Source: Lachnospiraceae bacterium
GTDB lineage: Bacteria > Bacillota > Clostridia > Lachnospirales > Lachnospiraceae
Length of the DNA stretch: 59,695 nt
Reading direction: 5' to 3'
NCBI GenBank assembly: GCA_022510615.1
Contig: JAFLTC010000010.1
Coordinates: forward strand, 1-59,695
Below, piece after piece: positions 1 to 8,001 of this stretch. Numbering within the stretch: position 1 is the first letter of the stretch; every line of letters starts with the position of its first letter. The notes beneath the pieces are model-generated. The model saw only the letters and a list, made by a program, of their open reading frames with translations, ran no database searches and was not told where the DNA came from. A program made the translations under genes and the position numbers.

Positions 1-471
1 CCGGTGTCCGATTTCTCTTTCATGCTCCGCTAAATACCGGTCATAGTAACCGCTGCCATAGCCAAGCCGCCGGCATTCGCTGTCAAAAGCAGCCCCCGGC
101 ATCAGCATTAACACATTTTCCCTTTCAAAAAAAGTAAATTGTGAAAAAGGATTTTTCTCCTCCGGCTCTCTTATCCCCTGATACCCCGGTAATAAATCAG
201 ACAAGTCTGTCTGAAAAAATTCCATGCAATGTTTTTTTCCATCGGTCTTTGGCAGAAACAATCTCTTCTGATCCTCTAATACCCAGCTATTTATTTCATC
301 GGTACAAACCTCCGAACGGAAAGAAGCATAGGACAAGACAATATCCGCTTTCTGATACCATGGATGACTTCGGACTGTTTCCTGAATTTTTACAGACCAT
401 TCCTCACGACTTTTTGCGGATAGTTCCTCCCGCCTTTTCAGAGCAAGACTTCGTAACTGTTTTTTTCCCAT
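1..471 (-). CDS. 5-formyltetrahydrofolate cyclo-ligase, 3' end cut by window edge
   Basis: This is the N-terminal 157 residues of a 5-formyl-THF cyclo-ligase (MTHFS family), which makes 5,10-methenyl-THF from 5-formyl-THF using ATP. The visible protein starts MGKKQLRSLALKRREEL, has an LSYASFRSEV segment, and ends with the family signature PGAAFDSECRRLGYGSGYYDR, the Gly-rich and Tyr-Tyr-Asp-Arg ATP/substrate loop. The remaining 30 or so residues lie beyond base 1. The ATG at 471 shares its A with the TGA of the upstream DUF896 gene (TGATG), which suggests translational coupling. It is the last visible gene of a run that begins with two FAD oxidoreductases and proB. The family assignment is firm; the operon link is inferred from spacing. 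Confidence 0.9.
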   Translation of the reverse strand, partial: MGKKQLRSLALKRREELSAKSREEWSVKIQETVRSHPWYQKADIVLSYASFRSEVCTDEINSWVLEDQKRLFLPKTDGKKHCMEFFQTDLSDLLPGYQGIREPEEKNPFSQFTFFERENVLMLMPGAAFDSECRRLGYGSGYYDRYLAEHEREIGHR

Positions 472-680
472 CAGTGTGTATCCTTTTTGCGAAGTTTATG
501 TATCGTACCATCCGGCTCCTGTATTGAGGTATGCTCCAGTGTGGTACGAAGATTATTTCTTACAAGGGCAATATACTCTGCACGCAGTGCCGCCTGCTCT
601 TCCTTTTCTTCCTCCGTCAGAGTCCCCGCTTTTTGCTTTTTATACAATTCATTAATACGGTCTATTTTTGCCTGTTCCAT
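471..680 (-). CDS. DUF896 / YnzC-type small protein (69 aa)
   Basis: A 69-residue charged, helical protein beginning MEQAKIDRINELYKKQK and containing the LTEEEKEEQAALRAEYI core typical of DUF896 (YnzC/UPF0291). In Bacillus a relative lies in the SOS-regulated yneA operon, but the molecular role of the family is unknown. A longer reading from a TTG at 692 is possible. The ATG at 680 is preferred because GGAGGAAACT sits directly before it. It lies between proB (stop at 694) and the cyclo-ligase gene, with a one-base overlap with the latter. There is no signal peptide or membrane segment, so it is probably cytosolic. Confidence 0.85.
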   Translation of the reverse strand: MEQAKIDRINELYKKQKAGTLTEEEKEEQAALRAEYIALVRNNLRTTLEHTSIQEPDGTIHKLRKKDTH

Positions 681-693
681 AGTTTCCTCCAAC

Positions 694-1524
694 TCATCGA
701 TCCAGATAATTTTTTAAATGAAAATGGCTTGTCTTATGTGCCACAAACAAAGTGCCGATTTCTTCTCCGGCAAAAAGTCTGTTAATGTTTTCCATGTCGT
801 CTCCGTTAATAATCATCATATCGGCCCCGGCATCGTTGGCGATACCGGCAGCTCCCACCTTGGAGGTCATGCCTCCGGTTCCGACATCTGTTGTCGGTCC
901 CTTTGCCATACCGAGCATTTCATCGGTAATCTTCTCGACAACCGAAATACGCTCTGCCTCCGGATTCTGATTCGGGTCATCGGTATATAACCCGTCTATA
1001 TCGCTTAGCAACACTAGTAAATCAGCTTTTACAATGGCAGCGACAATGGCAGAGAGATTGTCATTATCACCAAAGTCAATTTCATCTGTCGCCACCGTAT
1101 CATTTTCATTGACAATCGGTATCACACCAAGCTCCAGCAATTCCCGGAAAGTATTCTGGGCATTGTGGCGGCTTGTATCATTGGCGATTGTAATCTTTGT
1201 CATAAGAATCTGCGCCGTATTCTGATTATACTCGGAAAACAGCTTCTGGTATACCGTCATCAGACGACTCTGCCCCACAGCGGCACAGGCCTGTTTCATA
1301 GAACGCTCAGTGGGACGTTCTTTAAAACCAAGAACCTTTCTTCCCACCGCAATGGCACCGGAGGATACAACGACGATTTCCTTTCCCTGATTATGTAAAT
1401 CGGTCAGGATGCGGATAAATTTTTCCATTTTCACAAAGTCCAGTTCTCCGGTTTCCTCATGGGTCAGCGTGGAGGTTCCTATCTTAAATACGATTCTCTT
1501 TTTATCTTTTAACTGTGCTCGCAT
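694..1524 (-). CDS. proB: Glutamate 5-kinase without PUA domain
   Basis: Phosphorylates glutamate to gamma-glutamyl phosphate, the first step of proline synthesis. The 276-residue protein is a complete amino-acid-kinase fold: KIGTSTLT near residue 15, VVSSGAIAVG, the glutamate-binding NENDTV, FGDNDNLSA, SDIDGLYTDDP, and the nucleotide loop GTGGMTSKV. It ends soon after the kinase domain, so it lacks the C-terminal PUA domain of the E. coli enzyme, a form common in Firmicutes. The ATG at 1524 is chosen because GAGGGAG lies 5 nt upstream; earlier in-frame codons lie inside the upstream gene, with which it overlaps by 23 nt. proA, usually next to proB, is absent downstream in the visible sequence. 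Confidence 0.93.
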   Translation of the reverse strand: MRAQLKDKKRIVFKIGTSTLTHEETGELDFVKMEKFIRILTDLHNQGKEIVVVSSGAIAVGRKVLGFKERPTERSMKQACAAVGQSRLMTVYQKLFSEYNQNTAQILMTKITIANDTSRHNAQNTFRELLELGVIPIVNENDTVATDEIDFGDNDNLSAIVAAIVKADLLVLLSDIDGLYTDDPNQNPEAERISVVEKITDEMLGMAKGPTTDVGTGGMTSKVGAAGIANDAGADMMIINGDDMENINRLFAGEEIGTLFVAHKTSHFHLKNYLDR

Positions 1525-3148
1525 GCTCTCCCTCTTTTCCGTCCATCTCATCTTTTAACTGCCCCGTCAGCCTTATGGCAACACGAAGCCCGTCCATGGC
1601 AGCGGACATAATACCGCCGGCATATCCGGCACCCTCCCCGCAGGGATATATACCTCCGGCAGAAATACTGACAAAATCTTCATCCCTCTCAATTCGCACC
1701 GGCGATGAGGTTCTTGTCTCAATTCCTAACAGCAGTGTATCTTCTTTTGCAAAGTTCTCTATCTTTTTCCGGAATTGCTCCATTCCATCTATCATACCAT
1801 TTACAATGAATTTTGGCAATGCCCTCCGGAGATTTGACATCTGCCAATCTCCCTTTACACAGGGCGTTACCCTTCCAAATTCTGTCGTCGGCTCATCTTT
1901 ACAAAAATCGTCATAACGCTGCACCGGTATTTTCCCCTGACACAGCTCATACATCTCTTTTTCCCATTTTTCTTGAAATGCAATTCCTGCCAGACAGCCG
2001 CTGCCGCCAAAATCCTCCGGCTCCACCGTTACCACAATGGCACTGTTGGCATTGCCGGAATCCCTTTTTGCATTACTCATGCCATTTACTACAAGACCGC
2101 CCTGCTCTGAGGAAGCATTGACGACATAGCCTCCGGGACACATACAAAAGGAATACACCCCTCTGCCATCCTTTGTCTTGCCGGTGCATTTATAGCTGGA
2201 TACCGGCAGACACTCTTTTTTTACGCCGTACTGGGCAAGATCAATATCCTCCTGAAGATGCTGCACCCGGACACCTACGGCAAAGGCTTTCGGTGACATG
2301 GCAAGCCCCGACTTATGAAGCATGGAAAAGGTATCTCTGGCACTGTGTCCAATGGCAAGTATCAGTTTATCACAGGGAATTTCTCGTTTTTCTCCCTCTT
2401 TTTCCACCTGAATCATTTTCACCACGTTCTTCTCTATGGTTAAACCGGTAAGCTTTGTATGAAAATGGAACTCACAGCCTTTCTCCTCCATTTCCCGGCG
2501 CATATTGACAATGACTTCCCGCAGTATGTCTGTGCCGATATGGGGTTTGCTATCGTAAAGAATATCCTCCCCGGCACCGAATTTCACAAAGCTTTCCAGC
2601 ACAAACTGTTTTTTCCCGCTTTTATCTTTCACTCCCGTATTCAGCTTCCCGTCAGAAAAGGTTCCTGCACCGCCCTCGCCAAAAGAAACATTATTCTCTG
2701 GATTTAGCACCCCCGTTTCCCAGAATGCCTTTACCGCCTTCGTCCTCTCTTCCATGGGCGCCCCCCGCTCGATTAACATCGGCCGGCATCCACACAGGCT
2801 CAGATAATAGGCACAAAAAAGTCCGGCTGGTCCGGCCCCCACGACAACAATTTTCTTTTTTGTCCGGATAGGTGTGATTTTCTCTTCCAGCTTCTTTTTT
2901 CTCGCTACTACAGTAAGATTTTTGTTTCCTTTGTTTTTTTTCATGACCTGATTCTCTTCCGGCACTTGGAAACGAACCGTATAGGAAAAAAATATATCCG
3001 GCTTTTTTCTGGCATCTACACTCTTTTTTACAAGAGTAAATTCCCGTATGTCTTCCGGTTTTATATGTAATTGCCTTGCCACCTTTTTGATGAGATATGC
3101 TCTGGTATTTTTCTCACAGGGCACCTTACATTGGGATAACTGCAGCAT
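1502..3148 (-). CDS. FAD-dependent dehydrogenase (COG2509-like), function unknown
   Basis: A 548-residue flavoprotein. An N-terminal region of about 90 residues (VARQLHIKPEDIREFTLVKKSV) resembles the small domain seen before the Rossmann fold in this group. It is followed by the dinucleotide fold KIVVVGAGPAGLFCAYYLS, an FGEGGAGTFSDGKLNTG motif, and a C-terminal FAD-binding segment GIYPCGEGAGYAGGIMSAA. This layout matches proteins annotated as uncharacterized FAD-dependent dehydrogenases, often next to tRNA or amino-acid genes. The substrate is unknown. The start is uncertain: ATG 3148 is chosen, but GTG 3157, overlapping the upstream TGA as GTGA and better spaced from GAAGAG, is possible. The 3' end overlaps proB. 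Confidence 0.82.
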   Translation of the reverse strand: MLQLSQCKVPCEKNTRAYLIKKVARQLHIKPEDIREFTLVKKSVDARKKPDIFFSYTVRFQVPEENQVMKKNKGNKNLTVVARKKKLEEKITPIRTKKKIVVVGAGPAGLFCAYYLSLCGCRPMLIERGAPMEERTKAVKAFWETGVLNPENNVSFGEGGAGTFSDGKLNTGVKDKSGKKQFVLESFVKFGAGEDILYDSKPHIGTDILREVIVNMRREMEEKGCEFHFHTKLTGLTIEKNVVKMIQVEKEGEKREIPCDKLILAIGHSARDTFSMLHKSGLAMSPKAFAVGVRVQHLQEDIDLAQYGVKKECLPVSSYKCTGKTKDGRGVYSFCMCPGGYVVNASSEQGGLVVNGMSNAKRDSGNANSAIVVTVEPEDFGGSGCLAGIAFQEKWEKEMYELCQGKIPVQRYDDFCKDEPTTEFGRVTPCVKGDWQMSNLRRALPKFIVNGMIDGMEQFRKKIENFAKEDTLLLGIETRTSSPVRIERDEDFVSISAGGIYPCGEGAGYAGGIMSAAMDGLRVAIRLTGQLKDEMDGKEGEHASTVKR

Positions 3149-3153
3149 ATGAA

Positions 3154-4311
3154 TCACGCTTTCTCTTCTTTTTTCTTTTTTATGGCATCCGCCGCTATGT
3201 TGGCACAAGCCCAGGCAAAATGCAGATTGTACCCCCCGCATTTTCCGTCCACATCCAATATCTCCCCGGTAAAAAACACTCCCGGTGCCAATTTGGACTC
3301 CATCGTTTTGCTATCTACTTCTCCGGTATCCACTCCGCCGGCACTGACCTGGGCTCTGTCAATGCCAAAGGTATCGATAATCGGGAAGCGGAATGCCTTC
3401 AGACATTTTTCCGGCTCCTGATTTTTTCGGAGAACGCCAAGCCATTTTTTCGGCACCAGTCCCTCCATGCCATAGTGAATCAGCCATTCCTGTAATTCTT
3501 TTTCTTCCATGGGTGGTACAAAATCAATAACCCCCTCCACGTATCTTCCCTCTGCCAGTGCCAGAGCAGCCATCCGGCACAGCTGAAAGACCGGAATCCC
3601 GGATACGCCATCTTTTACAATCTGTATCTCTCCGACTTCTCCCTCTATAATCCGATGATCAACAGAAAGGGAAAAACGCCCCTGAATTCTTGTTCCCGCC
3701 ACTTGTTTCCAAAAATCTCCCGGACTGACAAGTCCCGTCAAGCCGGGATATATCGTATGTATATGGTGTCCCAGACTGCCTGCCAACTTATATCCGCTGC
3801 CACTGCCACCCAGTTCACCACCGGCCTTTCCACCGGAGGCCATAATTACATATTGACAGGAAATCTCTCCTTCATGAGTGCCCACCCGGTAGCCGTTTTC
3901 TTCTTTTTTTAGCGACCGTGCCTTGCAATCTAACAAAATTTCTATCTGGTTTCCTCTGGCAAACCGCTGCAGAGCCTCTACCACTGTCAGTGCCTGATTG
4001 GTATAAGGATAAACATAGCCATCCTTTTCTCTCGCGTAAATTCCCAGGCTTTCAAACTGTCTGAGAACCCTCTTTACTCCCACCTGTGCTAATACAGACT
4101 GAATCCAGTTTTCATCTCCATAGTAACAGGAAACGTCCATTTTACGATTTGTAAAGTTACATCTCCCATTTCCCGTGGCAGAAAGCTTTTTCCCCACTCT
4201 GCTGTTTTTTTCTATTATGGTTACGGAAAACCCTTCATGGACTAACAGTCCACCACACAAAAGCCCGGAAGCCCCGGCTCCGATAATGACAATATCACTG
4301 TATTCCCTCAT
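3154..4311 (-). CDS. BaiN/YhiN-type (HI0933-like) flavoprotein oxidoreductase
   Basis: A 385-residue NAD(P)/FAD-dependent oxidoreductase of the HI0933/YhiN family. It shows the N-terminal FAD-binding DIVIIGAGASGLLCGGLL, the family signature SATGNGRCNFTN near residue 45, VIMASGGKAGGELGGSGSGY, and a C-terminal AGGVDTGEVDSKTM followed by GEILDVDGKCGGYNLHFAWA. One relative, BaiN of Clostridium scindens, is linked to bile-acid dehydroxylation, but most members have no known substrate and nothing here points to bile acids. GGGAGGTACGA precedes the ATG. The promoter before it lies partly within the end of the BofC-like gene. It is the first gene of the run FAD-FAD-proB-DUF896-cyclo-ligase. Confidence 0.87.
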   Translation of the reverse strand: MREYSDIVIIGAGASGLLCGGLLVHEGFSVTIIEKNSRVGKKLSATGNGRCNFTNRKMDVSCYYGDENWIQSVLAQVGVKRVLRQFESLGIYAREKDGYVYPYTNQALTVVEALQRFARGNQIEILLDCKARSLKKEENGYRVGTHEGEISCQYVIMASGGKAGGELGGSGSGYKLAGSLGHHIHTIYPGLTGLVSPGDFWKQVAGTRIQGRFSLSVDHRIIEGEVGEIQIVKDGVSGIPVFQLCRMAALALAEGRYVEGVIDFVPPMEEKELQEWLIHYGMEGLVPKKWLGVLRKNQEPEKCLKAFRFPIIDTFGIDRAQVSAGGVDTGEVDSKTMESKLAPGVFFTGEILDVDGKCGGYNLHFAWACANIAADAIKKKKEEKA

Positions 4312-4332
4312 TCGTACCTCCCTTTATCCCAT

Positions 4333-4360
4333 ATTATACACTAGCTGGAAAAGTTTTCAA
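4333..4360 (-). promoter_or_regulatory. Sigma-A-type promoter for the oxidoreductase-proB run
   Basis: On the minus strand TTGAAA (4355-4360), a 16-nt spacer, then TATAAT (4333-4338), about 20 nt upstream of the ATG at 4311. The -35 sits within the last codons of the upstream BofC-like gene. Confidence 0.5.
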
Positions 4361-4934
4361 GAATGGAATACAAGTCTTTTTCATCTTCCACAATATACCC
4401 TTTTTTTAGTTTTTTCACTTCCTCTTCCGGTATGTTTTCCACTGAAATACCTGTTTTTTCATACAGTGTTTTCCCTGCCCTGTCATAAATAGCAACCTCC
4501 CCCTCCAGTATCCGCAGAAAAAATCCCTTCTCCTGTACCGGCTCCCGGTACGATTTCCGTATCACAATTTCTTCTGAGGAAAAGGAAACCAAGTTCATGT
4601 CCGACAGACCTGCCTCCTTGTCATCTGCCGCCATTGCCTGAACACATTGCTTCAGATAGTCCTCCAGCGTCTTTCGCGTCATGCCGTTATATTCCGATGG
4701 CATATTGTGTTCTTCCCTTGCTAGTGCTTCCGTATCCTCATTATAAATTTCCAGTATATATTTTGTATCACTGTTTACCTTTTGCTCTTGCTTTGCCCCG
4801 GTCTGCTTTATCTTCACACTTTCCTTTTTCTCTTCTGCCAGCTTCTCTGAATAACGGTAACTTCCATAGCAAAAAACCGACAATAAAAAAAACGCAACAA
4901 AAAAACTGCTGATTACTATATACCTGCGCTTCAT
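4341..4934 (-). CDS. Membrane-anchored BofC-like protein (tentative)
   Basis: A 197-residue protein with one N-terminal membrane segment (about residues 5-25, ending SVFCYG), a charged linker of about 30 residues, then an extracytoplasmic domain. The C-terminal third (RILEGEVAIYDRAGKTLYE, then ISVENIPEEEVKKLKKGYIV) resembles the C-terminal domain of BofC, the intermembrane regulator of the SpoIVB protease in sporulating bacilli. The similarity is judged by eye and is tentative. Support comes from the promoter: a sigma-G-like element precedes it, and bofC of B. subtilis is a sigma-G gene. AGGAGGTTGTC gives a strong ribosome site. Alternative: another two-domain inspection protein of the same fold but a different role. 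Confidence 0.55.
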   Translation of the reverse strand: MKRRYIVISSFFVAFFLLSVFCYGSYRYSEKLAEEKKESVKIKQTGAKQEQKVNSDTKYILEIYNEDTEALAREEHNMPSEYNGMTRKTLEDYLKQCVQAMAADDKEAGLSDMNLVSFSSEEIVIRKSYREPVQEKGFFLRILEGEVAIYDRAGKTLYEKTGISVENIPEEEVKKLKKGYIVEDEKDLYSILENFSS

Positions 4935-4960
4935 GACAACCTCCTAAGCCATTTTGCATA

Positions 4961-4991
4961 TAGTATGAGCAGTTTTTTTAATGCCTATACA
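4961..4991 (-). promoter_or_regulatory. Sigma-G-like (forespore) promoter candidate
   Basis: On the minus strand TGTATA (4986-4991), an 18-nt spacer, then CATACTA (4961-4967). This fits the sigma-G consensus (TGnATA, 17-18 nt, CATnnTA) closely. The expected transcript start near 4954 leaves a short leader holding the AGGAGG at 4940-4945. No sigma-A promoter of comparable quality is visible in this gap. The -35 lies inside the inverted repeat 4977-5015. Confidence 0.5.
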
Positions 4992-5015
4992 AATATTTCT
5001 TGTATAGGCATTAAA
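4977..5015. repeat. Perfect 16-bp inverted repeat after the NlpC/P60 gene
   Basis: Positions 4977-4992 pair perfectly with 5000-5015 around a 7-nt loop. It follows the NlpC/P60 stop codon by 20 nt, the place for a terminator, but the transcript after the stem is A-rich rather than U-rich. It may be a factor-dependent terminator or a 3'-end protecting hairpin. Confidence 0.7.
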
Positions 5016-5035
5016 CATCACACAAACATATTCTA

Positions 5036-6247
5036 TTACATCACACGTCCTATTTTTACCGGATGACGATAATATGCATTGGAAATCTTAATTCCGTCTC
5101 TTGGATTGCTGGCATGAATAACCATGCCACCTCCGATGTACATCGCCACATGATTGATGCGGCTTCCATTACTATAGAAGAACAAATCTCCCGGTTTCGG
5201 GGAACTCACACTTCTTGTAACACCTGCCTGTGCTGCTGCATTATGAGGCAGATAATGACCATATCTGCGGTATAAACTCATGGTAAAGCCGGAGCAGTCC
5301 GTACCACCTGTCAGACTGGAACCTCCCCACACGTAGCGGTTTCCTAAAAATTGCTTCGCATACTCTACAATGGAGGCCTGGCTGGAAGAAATCCCGGAGG
5401 ATTTACTTGCCGACACAGTTTCAACCTTTACTGCACGCTTTAAGGAATATTGCTCTTTCACATATTCCTTTGCCACAAAGGCATACTCATCATCCACATA
5501 AATGCAGACAAAATCACTCAGGCTATTTTGCATTGCCTCATATCCGCCGGCACGTTTAATAAAATCATTAGAAATTTTTTCTTTTTCAATAATCTTTTTC
5601 ACATAGTCCAGTGTTAAATTATTTTTCTTAATCGTAAATTCTTCTCCCTCGGAAACGATAGAGTAAATCGGTGCATCAGTTGTCGGGAGTGCACGTACAC
5701 GAAGAGAATCCGTCATAATTTCCACACACTCGCGTCCTACCTTGGAAGCCAGTGCCTCAGCTTTCGCATCCGTCGTCATATAAGAAGCCTTAACATATCC
5801 TCTTACATTACCGGACACAATTTTTGCCCAGCCTTTTTTTATCTTATAAATATGGCATCCTGCATTCTTTGTCATTTTACCGACAATTTTTGCACTCTCC
5901 GAAGGTTTTTTCCGGACATTCAGATATGTGTCTACTTTATTGGCAATTCCCAGACGGCTATAATTCAGATTCAGCTCTACATGGGAATTACTCTCTTCCT
6001 TTTTTACTTCCGGTTGTTTTGTCGGTGCCGGTGTCACAGTTTGCTCTGCCGAACCAGTAATATCAGCAACCTTTGTCACTACATTTCCTGCCATTACATC
6101 ATCACAATACTGGTCAAGCAGCACGTTGGCTCCTTCTAAAGATTTCTCGGTGGCAACCATTGCCCCCTGAGCCGGAACTACTAACATACCAATTACAAAC
6201 GCTCCTGCCATTGACAAAGCAATAGCTCTTTTCATTTTGTTCATCAT
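5036..6247 (-). CDS. Secreted SH3b-NlpC/P60 cell-wall peptidase
   Basis: A 403-residue exported peptidoglycan endopeptidase of family C40. Residues 1-29 form a signal peptide (KRAIALSMAGAFVIGMLVV, then PAQGA). A Pro/Thr/Lys linker follows, then a first bacterial SH3 domain (TYLNVRKKPSESAKIVGKM), a second SH3-like region (DSLRVRALPTTDAPIYSIV) interrupted by a helical insert, and the NlpC/P60 domain from about residue 290. The catalytic residues are Cys318 in TDCSGF, His366 in RINHVAMYIG and His378 in MVIHASNP. Such enzymes cut the stem peptide between D-Glu and the diamino acid, usually during growth or separation. A consensus sigma-A promoter lies upstream, so it is probably made in vegetative cells although its neighbours are sporulation genes. 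Confidence 0.93.
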   Translation of the reverse strand: MMNKMKRAIALSMAGAFVIGMLVVPAQGAMVATEKSLEGANVLLDQYCDDVMAGNVVTKVADITGSAEQTVTPAPTKQPEVKKEESNSHVELNLNYSRLGIANKVDTYLNVRKKPSESAKIVGKMTKNAGCHIYKIKKGWAKIVSGNVRGYVKASYMTTDAKAEALASKVGRECVEIMTDSLRVRALPTTDAPIYSIVSEGEEFTIKKNNLTLDYVKKIIEKEKISNDFIKRAGGYEAMQNSLSDFVCIYVDDEYAFVAKEYVKEQYSLKRAVKVETVSASKSSGISSSQASIVEYAKQFLGNRYVWGGSSLTGGTDCSGFTMSLYRRYGHYLPHNAAAQAGVTRSVSSPKPGDLFFYSNGSRINHVAMYIGGGMVIHASNPRDGIKISNAYYRHPVKIGRVM

Positions 6248-6315
6248 ATTGCTATACCCTCTTCATTCCTTACTATGCCCATTGATTTATTACAAAATTA
6301 TTACATTTCGTAACA

Positions 6316-6344
6316 ATTATAGCAATATGATTCTTGTTTGTCAA
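6316..6344 (-). promoter_or_regulatory. Consensus sigma-A promoter of the NlpC/P60 gene
   Basis: TTGACA (6339-6344), a 17-nt spacer, and TATAAT (6316-6321): a perfect match to consensus. The leader to the ATG at 6247 is about 60 nt and carries GAGGG about 9 nt before the start. Confidence 0.85.
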
Positions 6345-6393
6345 CAATATTTCGTACAAAAATGCGATTTTATTTCATTCTACACCTGTAGGT

Positions 6394-7869
6394 CTATATA
6401 ATAATGCACACCAGACCGCCATTGGAATCATTTACCACCTTCTGAATGGTATCCTGCAATTTCACTTGACTCTCCTCTGTCAGGCGGTTTACTTTGGAAT
6501 TAATTCCCTCCTCCACAAGCTGTCGTATCGTTTTTCCAAATATATTCGTATCAAAAATACCATCCGGATTTTCACTGCCATTCTGACTGATATAATCAAT
6601 CAAATCCTGTGCCTGCTCTTCACTTCCTACGATTGGTGCAATTTCCGTTTCAATATTTGCCTGTATCAGATGCAGGGAAGGACAGCTGGCTTTAATTTTT
6701 ACGCCATACTTACTGCCATGGCGGATTAATTCCGGATTCGCAATCTCGATTTCACTTTCCATCGGTGGCACAATTCCATAGCCTTTCCCCCGTACCTGGT
6801 CGCAGGCCGTGGCAATCGATTCAAACTCATTTTTCTTCCCTGCCAGCTCCCTGAGAGTGGCAATCAAATCAAATTCGCCCTCAATGGTAGTTCCCACCAT
6901 TTCACTTAATATTTCATAATAATAATTTTCCTCAAAATCCAGCGATAAATTCACAACACCATTTTCCAGCTGTTTATCCTTAATAAATATTTCTTTGATG
7001 TACGGCGCTTCCATACTGATATTTTCGTCCGTCACATCCTTCATTGTATGAATGCGGGATATAATCTTTCTGCACTGCTCCACTAAATCTGCCTTCAACC
7101 AGTTATCCAGTCCCAGAAATTCAACCCACTTTGGCATAATAAAATTCAATCTTGTAATCGGAAAATCGGATAAAATCTGCTCCATAATTGTAAATGCGTC
7201 CTCCCTGCTCATTTCTTTTCCATTAATCGGCATTACTATTTTTCCATACTGTTCTTCCATCTGGCTGACCCGCTCCAAAGTCTTTTCAGATTCCGGCTCT
7301 GTTGTATTCAATAAAATGATAAAAGGTTTTCCCGCTTTTTTACATTCCAGAATTGTCTTTTCTTCTGCCCCTTTAAAATTTTCTGCCGGAATATCGCCAA
7401 AGGAACCGTCCGTCGTTATAATAATACCAATGTTGGAATGCTCACGGATTACCTTTCTTGTTCCGATTCCCGCCGCTTCCGAAAACGGTATTTCTTCCTC
7501 TGACCATGGTGTTTTTACCCGGCGCTCCGCTTCTCCCTCCTTCTGGCCTGACGCCTCGGGAACAAGAAAACCCACGCAGTCAATTAAGCGAATTTTTCCG
7601 GTTTCCTGATTCGGAAAATGAATCACCGCTGCTGTTTTTGGTACAAATTTAGGCTCCGTCGTCATTACCATTTTCCCGGTCGCCGACTGTGGAAGCTCAT
7701 CAATGGTCCTTGCCTTTTCATTCTCATCCGTTATTTCCGGCAGCACTACCAACTCCATAAACCGTTTAATAAATGTTGATTTTCCCGTTCTAACCGGCCC
7801 CACAACACCTAAATAAATCTCTCCACCGGTGCGCCGGCTCATGTCCTGATACACATTATATTTGTCCAT
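6394..7869 (-). CDS. spoIVA: Stage IV sporulation protein A, spore-coat basement ATPase
   Basis: SpoIVA polymerises on the forespore surface, driven by ATP hydrolysis, and anchors the coat. The 491-residue product matches the usual length of 492. It starts MDKYNVYQDMSRRTGGEIYL, followed at once by the Walker A-like GVVGPVRTGKSTFIKRFME, then LIDCVGFLVPEA, a SNIGIIITTDGSFGDIP segment, and LLNTTEPESEKT. It ends in the hydrophobic GGLVCIII tail typical of the family. The ATG at 7869 is chosen because AAGGGGG precedes it and the sequence then matches the family start; an earlier in-frame codon at 7914 would add 15 unrelated residues. A sigma-E-like promoter lies upstream. This gene is the best evidence that the organism makes endospores. 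Confidence 0.97.
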   Translation of the reverse strand: MDKYNVYQDMSRRTGGEIYLGVVGPVRTGKSTFIKRFMELVVLPEITDENEKARTIDELPQSATGKMVMTTEPKFVPKTAAVIHFPNQETGKIRLIDCVGFLVPEASGQKEGEAERRVKTPWSEEEIPFSEAAGIGTRKVIREHSNIGIIITTDGSFGDIPAENFKGAEEKTILECKKAGKPFIILLNTTEPESEKTLERVSQMEEQYGKIVMPINGKEMSREDAFTIMEQILSDFPITRLNFIMPKWVEFLGLDNWLKADLVEQCRKIISRIHTMKDVTDENISMEAPYIKEIFIKDKQLENGVVNLSLDFEENYYYEILSEMVGTTIEGEFDLIATLRELAGKKNEFESIATACDQVRGKGYGIVPPMESEIEIANPELIRHGSKYGVKIKASCPSLHLIQANIETEIAPIVGSEEQAQDLIDYISQNGSENPDGIFDTNIFGKTIRQLVEEGINSKVNRLTEESQVKLQDTIQKVVNDSNGGLVCIII

Positions 7870-7939
7870 GAAAAAAAATCCCCCTTGTTCGCCCGACGGC
7901 GCCATAGTAGACAACTGCCGGCATCTAGCTTACTGCTAA

Positions 7940-7968
7940 AATATATGCAGAGGGATTTTTACTTATTC
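7940..7968 (-). promoter_or_regulatory. Sigma-E-like (mother-cell) promoter candidate for spoIVA
   Basis: GAATAA (7963-7968), a 15-nt spacer, then CATATATT (7940-7947), which matches six of eight positions of the sigma-E -10. spoIVA is a sigma-E gene in Bacillus. The leader to the ATG would be about 65 nt. Confidence 0.35.
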
Positions 7969-8001
7969 CATATTTCATATTCTACAGTTATAGAAAAGAC
8001 A

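Noticed and set aside
6248-6393. c-di-AMP (ydaO-type) riboswitch before the NlpC/P60 gene
   Set aside because: Such riboswitches are common before these hydrolases, but the transcribed leader here is only about 60 nt, too short, and lacks the conserved core.
7870-7914. Longer N-terminus for SpoIVA
   Set aside because: The 15 extra residues do not match the family start and the ribosome site AAGGGGG lies directly before ATG 7869.
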